13,986 nucleotides of DNA from Candidatus Bipolaricaulota bacterium (GTDB lineage: Bacteria > Bipolaricaulota > Bipolaricaulia > UBA7950 > UBA9294), in assembly GCA_030612175.1 (NCBI GenBank), contig JAUWOJ010000020.1, positions 1-13,986 of the forward strand, read 5' to 3'. The translations under genes were made by a program, and so were the position numbers. Of this stretch, positions 1 through 5,719 are shown in pieces. The notes under the pieces were generated by a model. That model made no database searches. It saw nothing but the letters and a program-made list of their open reading frames with translations, and had not been told where the DNA came from. The first letter of the stretch is position 1. Each line of letters opens with the position of its first letter.

Positions 1-1089
1 GCTGATCGCTTTAGTTCGACTGTAGCGGTGAGGCTGAAAAATGGCCACGATCCGTCTGTGATTCCAACCATCGCGAATCGCCTGCAGGGTTGCTTCAATC
101 TCTTCGGGTAAGTGTGCATAATCGTCCACTACCGTCACTCCATTTTCCTCCAAGAGTTGGAAACGTCGTTTGGGCAGGCAGAAATCCTCTAGAGCACTGG
201 CAGCTTCAGTGAGGCTAATCCCAGCAAGGAAGCAGGCGCCAATGGCGCAGAGGGCATTACGCACATTGTGATTGCCAGGGGCAGGAAGCCGAACAGGGCA
301 GATTCGCTTTCCTTGATAGACAAGATCGAAATTGGTACGAAAGCCTTTGTGTGCAATGTTTCTTGCACTTAGTTCTGCATCTTCACATATTCCTACAGTG
401 AAAGCATTAGGGACTTTACGTGCCAGTTCGCGAACGTTCCGGTTATCGATTGCGAGAACCGGAAGTTCTGATTGACGAATGTACTGAGCGAAGCTTCTCT
501 TAATTCCAGCCAAAGTAGAATAGGTATTCAAGTGATCACGACCAATATTATTAAGAACTGCGATCGTTGGACGCAGTACCAGGAATAAGCCATCACTTTC
601 ATCCACCTCGGTAACGAAGAAACTCCCCTGCCCAAGATGAGAGTTCCCTTTTAGGCCTGGACACTGTGCCCCTATGAGATAGCTTGGATCCTGTCCTGCT
701 GCGGTTAGAATGGTGGCAGCCATAGCAGTAGTGGTTGTTTTTCCGTGTGTTCCTGCTATTCCGATGCTCTTGTATCCGTACAGCAGTGAGGCCAGGGCGT
801 GCAATCGCTTTACAACGGGAAGGTTGCGTCTTCTTGCCGCTTTGAGCTCTGAGTTTTCCTCTCCGATTGCTGATGAAACAATGACCCCATCTAGTTTACC
901 ATCAACGAGATGAGGATCGTGCCCGAGATAGACAGACGCACCTGCTTCTTTCAGTTGAGCGACCTCCTGATTGTTACGTAGGTCGGAACCAGAGATTTTC
1001 ATTCCCCTGTCTAACATCACTTTGGCGAGACCACTCATGCCTGCTCCACCAATTCCTATGAAGTGGTAACGTTTCCCCGTTTTGATCAC
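1..1089 (-). CDS. murC: UDP-N-acetylmuramate--L-alanine ligase MurC (3' end cut by window edge)
   Basis: Cytoplasmic Mur ligase that uses ATP to add L-Ala to UDP-MurNAc, the first step of peptidoglycan stem-peptide synthesis. I translated the first 363 codons by hand; the family is about 450-480 residues, so roughly the last fifth lies beyond base 1. Visible motifs: the N-terminal nucleotide-binding loop GIGGAGMSGLA (from residue 12), the ATP P-loop GTHGKTTTT (113-121), VTEVDESD near residue 160, NIGRDHLNTY near 180, and FQPHRYSRT close to the cut. The start is GTG at 1089. It overlaps the murG stop by 4 bases (GTGA) and is preceded by GAGGGAG about 8 bases upstream. Oddity: the central-domain motif, usually DYAHHP or DYGHHP, reads DYAHLP (Leu327). 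The gene is the last visible member of ftsW-murG-murC. Identity is certain from the motifs. Confidence 0.97.
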   Translation of the reverse strand, partial: MIKTGKRYHFIGIGGAGMSGLAKVMLDRGMKISGSDLRNNQEVAQLKEAGASVYLGHDPHLVDGKLDGVIVSSAIGEENSELKAARRRNLPVVKRLHALASLLYGYKSIGIAGTHGKTTTTAMAATILTAAGQDPSYLIGAQCPGLKGNSHLGQGSFFVTEVDESDGLFLVLRPTIAVLNNIGRDHLNTYSTLAGIKRSFAQYIRQSELPVLAIDNRNVRELARKVPNAFTVGICEDAELSARNIAHKGFRTNFDLVYQGKRICPVRLPAPGNHNVRNALCAIGACFLAGISLTEAASALEDFCLPKRRFQLLEENGVTVVDDYAHLPEEIEATLQAIRDGWNHRRIVAIFQPHRYSRTKAIS

Positions 1090-2213
1090 GTTTGTACTCC
1101 CTCTAGTAAAGTACGGATTTCTCCTAGAATTGCGGTCGATGCTTGGCGCCGGCCAAGCTGCCAAGAGTTTTGTGCCATTTGGACAAGTTTCTTCTTGTTC
1201 ATCACGGTCTCTTTGATATAGGTCAGAAATGCGAGACTCGTCATGTCTTTTTCTGCTACTATTACGCAAGCGTTCCGCGATTCCAGGTAGCGGGCATTTT
1301 TCCATTGATGTTCATTAGCTGCTTTCCCCCATGGGACTAACAAAGCCGGTTTTCCGCAGGAAGTGATTTCGGCAAGAGTCGTGGCTCCGGCGCGGGAGAC
1401 GATCAGATCTGCTATCGCGAACGCATCACTCATCCGGTCAATATAGCGAAATACCACGAGATTATTCACTCCGGGGCTACGAAACCCTTCATTGATTGAG
1501 CGTTCTTTTGCTTTGTTTCCAGTGATTAGAAGTATCTGTATCTGCCCGCTCTTGGAGAGTTTTTCTCTGGCACGCATGACAGCCTGGGTTAGGACAGCTG
1601 CTCCGTGAGATCCTCCGAACACGAGTACCGTTTTTTTCTCGGGGTCAAGGCCAAAACGATGGTAAATGCTCGTTTCCCGTTTAGTGAGGAGAAACTCCTT
1701 TCGGATTGGATTTCCAGTAATCACTATTCTCTTTGCGCGTGGAAAGTATCTTGTTGAGTGCTGGTAAGAAACAAGTACTTCATCCACAAATGGGTAGAGG
1801 AAGCGGTTGGCTAAGCCAACCTCTATGTTCTGTTCATGGATCACTGTACTTACCCTCAGGGGTTTTTTGAGGAGGCTTCCCAGGAAAACAGCGGGAAAGG
1901 AAGCATATCCTCCCATTCCGATGATGAGTTGGGGTCGAAAACGCAGAATAATTCTCAGTGTTTCCACGACGGCGAATGCGAGAAGGAGGATGGCTCCTAG
2001 GTTCTGAAACAGTCGCCCACGAGCAAAGCCACGAATATGTATCTTGTAGAAATGAATCTTAGGGTAGGAAGGGAGGATACGCGCTTCAATCCCTCGCTTT
2101 GTGCCGATATAAGCGATCTGTGTCTCATCTTTTTGCTGAGATAGCTCTTCCATGATTGCTATCGCGGGATAAACATGACCTCCCGTTCCCCCGCCGGCAA
2201 CTAGGATCTTCAA
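1086..2213 (-). CDS. murG: UDP-GlcNAc:lipid I N-acetylglucosaminyltransferase MurG
   Basis: Membrane-associated GT28 glycosyltransferase that moves GlcNAc from UDP-GlcNAc onto lipid I to give lipid II on the inner face of the cytoplasmic membrane. At 375 residues it is near normal length. Motifs: the first glycine-rich loop GGGTGGHVYPA (7-17), the second loop GMGGYASFP (99-107), HEQN (126-129), a GGSHGA loop (200-205) and SRAGATTLAE (273-282), followed by the UDP-sugar site ending ANEHQWKNA (299-307). The start codon is TTG (2213-2211), with AAGGAGG six bases upstream. It overlaps the ftsW stop by 4 bases (TTGA), and its own stop overlaps the murC start, so translation of the three genes is probably coupled. 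The bulkier LLVPWGKAANEHQ in place of the usual LVPxPxAADDHQ is a mild variant. Confidence 0.97.
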   Translation of the reverse strand: MKILVAGGGTGGHVYPAIAIMEELSQQKDETQIAYIGTKRGIEARILPSYPKIHFYKIHIRGFARGRLFQNLGAILLLAFAVVETLRIILRFRPQLIIGMGGYASFPAVFLGSLLKKPLRVSTVIHEQNIEVGLANRFLYPFVDEVLVSYQHSTRYFPRAKRIVITGNPIRKEFLLTKRETSIYHRFGLDPEKKTVLVFGGSHGAAVLTQAVMRAREKLSKSGQIQILLITGNKAKERSINEGFRSPGVNNLVVFRYIDRMSDAFAIADLIVSRAGATTLAEITSCGKPALLVPWGKAANEHQWKNARYLESRNACVIVAEKDMTSLAFLTYIKETVMNKKKLVQMAQNSWQLGRRQASTAILGEIRTLLEGVQT

Positions 2214-3295
2214 GGGCGCCCTCCTTGCTTTGAGATGTTCAATAGAGTTCCGACCATGGCCAGTGTGACCACCAGAGAGGAGCCTCCATTACTGATCAAT
2301 GGCAAGGTAAGGCCGGTGACTGGCAGGATTCCAAGAGCAACCCCAAGATTGATAAGAGTTTGTATGCTGATCGCGAAGCCGATGCCGAATGCCAGAAGGT
2401 ATCCAAAACGATCGGATGCGTGTGAGGCGATTTGGAAGGCGCGCCAGGCAAAGAAGGCGAACAAGGTAAGTAGAGCTAGCGCTCCGATCAATCCTAATTC
2501 CTCGGAAGCTATTGAAAAGATGAAATCGTTGTGCGCTTGCGGGAGATAGAACAGTTTCGCCCGTGATGCCCCGAGCCCGCGGCCGATCACTCCTCCAGAT
2601 CCAATAGCAACCAGAGATTGAACAATTTGATACCCAGAGGACGTATCGTACGCGTATGGGTCAAGAAAAGAGATAATTCGTGCCAGACGATAAGGCGCAA
2701 TGCGTAGGGCGACGTAAATGAGCGGGATGCTTCCCATTCCAAGCCAGGCTAGATGTGAAATCCTAGCCCCGCCGAGGAACAGCATGGCCATACTCACCGC
2801 TCCAAAGAGTAGCAGCATTCCGAAGTCAGGCTGACTTATCATTACGATTCCCAGTATGGATAGCACAACCACAAATGGGAGTACACCTTCCGTAAATGAG
2901 GATAACTTCTCGCCTTTTCGAGAAATGGTTGCCGCCAGGTAGATGATCAGCGAAAACTTCACCAGTTCAGTTGGTTGTAATGTGAATGGACCCAGCTGTA
3001 ACCAGCGACCATCGCCACCCCCTAATAGCGGAACCACGGTTAGCAGAGTGAGGAGAAACGAGCCAAGTAGAAGGAGGTCATCTAAATGAAAAAAACGATG
3101 ATAATCATAGAAGGAAAGCACTACGAGTAGGCTGATTCCCGTTATTGCAGCTATTAGCTGCCTTAGAAACAGGTGGAAACTGTTGTCGTAATATCTCAGA
3201 GAAAAAGCCGCGCTTGAGCTATAGACCATTACCAATCCATAGAGGAGAAGGAGGGAAGTCACTGCAATCACGCTTCTGTCAACTCGCCCTTCCAC
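2210..3295 (-). CDS. ftsW: SEDS peptidoglycan polymerase, FtsW type
   Basis: Integral membrane glycosyltransferase of the SEDS family (FtsW/RodA/SpoVE) that polymerises lipid II, normally together with a class B penicillin-binding protein. The 361 residues hold about ten hydrophobic segments. Visible motifs: LVMVYSSSAA (21-30), the QPTELVK loop (107-113), the long extracellular loop with YLPQAHNDFIFSIASEELG, in which Asp257 matches the catalytic aspartate of the family, and INLGV...GLTLPLISNGGSS near residues 315-340. FtsW rather than RodA is inferred from the linkage to murG and murC; murD, which often lies just upstream, is absent. The start is GTG at 3295, with GAGGAGG at 3300-3306 and an in-frame TAG shortly upstream, so no longer start is possible. 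The usual SYGGSS motif reads SNGGSS here. Confidence 0.94.
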   Translation of the reverse strand: MEGRVDRSVIAVTSLLLLYGLVMVYSSSAAFSLRYYDNSFHLFLRQLIAAITGISLLVVLSFYDYHRFFHLDDLLLLGSFLLTLLTVVPLLGGGDGRWLQLGPFTLQPTELVKFSLIIYLAATISRKGEKLSSFTEGVLPFVVVLSILGIVMISQPDFGMLLLFGAVSMAMLFLGGARISHLAWLGMGSIPLIYVALRIAPYRLARIISFLDPYAYDTSSGYQIVQSLVAIGSGGVIGRGLGASRAKLFYLPQAHNDFIFSIASEELGLIGALALLTLFAFFAWRAFQIASHASDRFGYLLAFGIGFAISIQTLINLGVALGILPVTGLTLPLISNGGSSLVVTLAMVGTLLNISKQGGRP

Positions 3296-3566
3296 CCCGC
3301 CTCCTCGCTTGAGAACAGGCTACTCCTGTCTGTTCCTACTTTCCCGCGACTACAAGAATTACCGCAGTTGTCCTATGAGCGAAAGGAAACTTGTCGGAAA
3401 CGTAGAGAGGATTAGCGACGTTGAGCGTGGACGTACGTCCCATGAGAAAGGATCTGCTGTCCGTTGATATAGAATAGCAAGAAAGTGGCAGAACTGTTAC
3501 GAGACTAGTCTAATCACTCAGGCAATAAGGCTCACCACGGCGAGACACATTCATGGAAACCCTGAG
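3296..3566. other. 271-bp intergenic region between ftcD and ftsW with several inverted repeats
   Basis: No convincing gene is visible on either strand; the longest ATG frame is 30 codons with no ribosome binding site. It contains a perfect 12-bp palindrome GGACGTACGTCC (3429-3440), a perfect 10-bp palindrome AGACTAGTCT (3502-3511), a 7-bp inverted repeat ACTCAGG/CCTGAGT (3516-3522 and 3561-3567) enclosing a smaller CTCGCC/GGTGAG-type hairpin on the minus strand, and two mutually exclusive small hairpins (ACAGG/CCTGT at 3315-3329, GAACAG/CTGTTC at 3313-3335) just upstream of the ftsW Shine-Dalgarno sequence. I found no strong sigma-70 promoter and no hairpin followed by a T-run. It probably carries the promoter and leader of ftsW-murG-murC. 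Confidence 0.5.
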
Positions 3567-4481
3567 TCAATGCTTGTTACGTAATACGTCCTCAATTCGT
3601 TCTTCGAGGACTGACAGGCGAGAGAATTTCTCCATACGAAGCACAGTGGAGGCAACAGCATAGACTGCTTCTCTTGGAACCATGCCCACGATCTCGCTAT
3701 CTAACACGCTCATGCCGTAATGCTCGGCTTCATTCTTAACCATCTCGAAGACACGAAGTATTGGTGTTTTCTTGAAGTTGGTAAGGTTCATTGATATCTG
3801 CACGATATTTCGTTCCTTAAGCGCAAAGGCAAGCGCCTTTACATCGTGTAATCCGCCACTTGAACCGCGAATAGCAGCAGCGATTTTCTTTGCTGTGATC
3901 AAGTCCGTGGTTTCTAGGTTGATATTGTAGGCGACTAAGAATTGTCGTGCTCCTACTGCTGTGACGCCCGCAGTTGGATGAACCTTTGCAGCACCGAAAT
4001 CAGGTTTCCATTCAGGTTTTGTTACCTTTTCGAAGAAACCCTCGAATTCACCCTTTCTGATCGTTGCCAGGTTTTGTCGCGTCTCATTTGCTGCTGATGC
4101 TTCGTATAAATACACGGGGATCTTATACTTTTCTGCTATTGTCTTTCCGACTTGGCGAGAAAGGGCAATACAGTCTTCCATAGATACGTTATGTACGGGA
4201 ATGAATGGAATTACATCGACTGCCCCCATGCGGGGGTGCTCCCCATGGTGTTTCGTCAAATCTATTCTTGTCACCGCTTCTTCAACTAAATGGTCGATCC
4301 CGACAGCAACCATAGCTGGCTCACCAACAATGGTTATTACCGAGCGATTGTGATCCACATCCGAGTTGACATCAAGCACATGCCGCCCTTTTCCCCGAGC
4401 AGCCTGAGCTATCGCGTTTATCACGCTGCTGCTGCGACCCTCGCTGATGTTTGGAACCGATTCAACAAGCCCTGGTTTCAT
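3567..4481 (-). CDS. ftcD: glutamate formimidoyltransferase (stand-alone FtcD transferase domain)
   Basis: Predicted to transfer the formimino group between N-formimino-L-glutamate and tetrahydrofolate (EC 2.1.2.5), linking histidine breakdown to one-carbon metabolism. At 304 residues it contains only the two transferase subdomains and lacks the cyclodeaminase domain of the mammalian bifunctional enzyme, as is usual for bacterial single-domain forms. Motifs: VPNISEGR (9-16), DVNSDVDHNRSVIT (37-50), the catalytic-site block HHGEHPRMGAVDVIPFIP with His82 at the position of the known general base, then VYLYEASA and HPTAGVTAVGAR. The start is ATG at 4481, inside the end of fabZ (20-bp overlap), with AAGGGG very close upstream, which suggests translational coupling. 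No other histidine-degradation gene is in the window, so its partners must lie elsewhere. The envelope-gene context looks incidental. Confidence 0.92.
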   Translation of the reverse strand: MKPGLVESVPNISEGRSSSVINAIAQAARGKGRHVLDVNSDVDHNRSVITIVGEPAMVAVGIDHLVEEAVTRIDLTKHHGEHPRMGAVDVIPFIPVHNVSMEDCIALSRQVGKTIAEKYKIPVYLYEASAANETRQNLATIRKGEFEGFFEKVTKPEWKPDFGAAKVHPTAGVTAVGARQFLVAYNINLETTDLITAKKIAAAIRGSSGGLHDVKALAFALKERNIVQISMNLTNFKKTPILRVFEMVKNEAEHYGMSVLDSEIVGMVPREAVYAVASTVLRMEKFSRLSVLEERIEDVLRNKH

Positions 4482-4905
4482 TCCCCTTGTCTTCTATGAC
4501 TATGCAGATGGTTGCGGTCGCCACTATCTCGTTGTTGACTGATGCTTCTGCTTTGATTTGCAGTAATCTGTCTCTTTGGCGTAGCTTGCTTGCCGATAAA
4601 ATTAGCTGATCTCCAGGGATGACCTTACGCCGGAAGCGAGCCTTATCTACTTTGGCCAGGAAACCAAGCTCGCCCTTTCTTCTAAGGAGAAAAGCGGCTG
4701 CCTGTGCCATTGCTTCAAGGATTAGTGTTCCTGGCATTATCGCCTGAAAAGGCTCCGGGAAATGCCCCTGGAAGAATGGTTCGTTTATGGTTATGTTCTT
4801 GACCGCGATAACGTGTTCCTTGTCTTGCTCCAGGATCCGGTCAATCATCAAGTAAGGATAGCGCTGTGGAAGAACCTGCCTAATGTCTTCAGCGTTACAG
4901 GACAT
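4462..4905 (-). CDS. fabZ: 3-hydroxyacyl-[acyl-carrier-protein] dehydratase FabZ
   Basis: Hot-dog fold enzyme that removes water from 3-hydroxyacyl-ACP in type II fatty acid synthesis in the cytoplasm. The hallmarks are LPQRYPYLMIDRI near the N-terminus and the catalytic helix region GHFPEPFQAIMPGTLILEAMAQAA. Counting from the alternative TTG start, the catalytic pair would be His50 and Glu66. In the usual form the motif is GHFPGxPxMPGVLxxEAxAQ; here the Gly after HFP is Glu and the stretch between His and MPG is two residues longer. I choose ATG at 4905 (147 residues). A TTG two codons earlier (4911), directly after the ompH stop, gives 149 residues and cannot be excluded. It is transcribed with ompH upstream and overlaps ftcD downstream. 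The lpxD and lpxA genes that flank fabZ in LPS producers are missing. Confidence 0.93.
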   Translation of the reverse strand: MSCNAEDIRQVLPQRYPYLMIDRILEQDKEHVIAVKNITINEPFFQGHFPEPFQAIMPGTLILEAMAQAAAFLLRRKGELGFLAKVDKARFRRKVIPGDQLILSASKLRQRDRLLQIKAEASVNNEIVATATICIVIEDKGNETRAC

Positions 4906-4911
4906 CTGCAA

Positions 4912-5658
4912 TTATCTCAACGATTCTGTAAGCTCGCGTTTCACCATATCGGTGATATCCGCCAGCTTTGCCGTATTGCGGTAGATGATGACGTTTTTAG
5001 CTCGTAATACCAGATCGTAGCCGTTTGCCAGAGCAACCTTGTTTGCTCCATCGACGATTCTTGAAGTCGCTAGATTAGTAAGCAGCTCGTCAAGCTGGGT
5101 GAATGCGTTTCGTGCCTGCGTGAAACGGCTCTCAAACTCCTCTGACTCAATTACACCAACTCTCACTGATGATGCTAAGCTCTTTATTTCATCAACAATC
5201 GGTTGTGCTTGTTCTCGTAGTTGTTCCAGGTCACCGCGAACATCGGAAAAACCGGAAGCGACAGTCAATATGTCGATCGTTCTCATGCTGATATTGATCT
5301 GCGCTTGCAGGAGCTCAACTTGCTTTAAGTCATACGTGTTCTCGTATTCTTCCTTAGAGATAGCGCTCTCCATATATTGCCTTTGCAGAGCGATGATTTC
5401 TTCTTGCTTATCAAATGCCTTTTGGCGCTCGCCCAGCACCTCATTGGTGAACACGGTGAATGCATCCTCAGCGTTGACATAGGCAATACTTATGCCCGGC
5501 GTAACCGGGTTTGTCTCGAGGCCTAGTACGCGGTTCTCGAGCGTATCAAACGTTGCTTGATCAACTTCACCATTCGATTGAGGGACAAACTGTAGAGCTA
5601 TGGCTCCAGCGCCAACAAGCAGGGCAATTATCGCTATGACTAGGGATGTCTTGGACAT
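4912..5658 (-). CDS. OmpH/Skp-like periplasmic protein, long form
   Basis: Probable periplasmic chaperone-like protein of the OmpH/Skp family, which holds outer-membrane proteins on their way to BamA. The 248 residues begin with a hydrophobic segment (about residues 5-24) that could be a signal peptide or a membrane anchor; no clear cleavage box is seen. The family start follows at ISIAYVNAEDAF (57-67), then a charged helical coiled-coil stretch (about 70-200), and the typical end ALANGYDLVLRAKNVIIY...ADITDMVKREL (209-242). Typical Skp/OmpH proteins have about 160-180 residues, so the helical arm or N-terminal spacer here is longer. The start is ATG at 5658 with AGGAGG five bases upstream. 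It lies just after bamA and has its own promoter. The family call rests on the ends of the protein and on context. Confidence 0.8.
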   Translation of the reverse strand: MSKTSLVIAIIALLVGAGAIALQFVPQSNGEVDQATFDTLENRVLGLETNPVTPGISIAYVNAEDAFTVFTNEVLGERQKAFDKQEEIIALQRQYMESAISKEEYENTYDLKQVELLQAQINISMRTIDILTVASGFSDVRGDLEQLREQAQPIVDEIKSLASSVRVGVIESEEFESRFTQARNAFTQLDELLTNLATSRIVDGANKVALANGYDLVLRAKNVIIYRNTAKLADITDMVKRELTESLR

Positions 5659-5689
5659 TCTTCCTCCTTTTTCTTTCTAGAAGCAGCTA

Positions 5690-5718
5690 ATTATAGACAG
5701 AGAGTAACCTCTTGTCAT
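5690..5718 (-). promoter_or_regulatory. sigma-70-type promoter for ompH-fabZ-ftcD
   Basis: On the minus strand ATGACA (5718-5713; 5 of 6 to the -35 consensus) and a perfect TATAAT (5695-5690) are separated by 17 bases. This lies in the 61-bp gap after bamA, about 30 bases upstream of the ompH start, with AGGAGG between. The three downstream genes can therefore be transcribed independently of bamA. Confidence 0.75.
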
Positions 5719-5719
5719 C

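Noticed and set aside
3375..3467. 30-codon plus-strand frame in the ftcD-ftsW gap
   Set aside because: No Shine-Dalgarno sequence, no recognisable motif, it overlaps the palindrome, and such a length is expected by chance.
3516..3567. Terminator after ftcD formed by ACTCAGG/CCTGAGT
   Set aside because: The 38-base loop and the lack of a T-run on the minus strand do not fit an intrinsic terminator.
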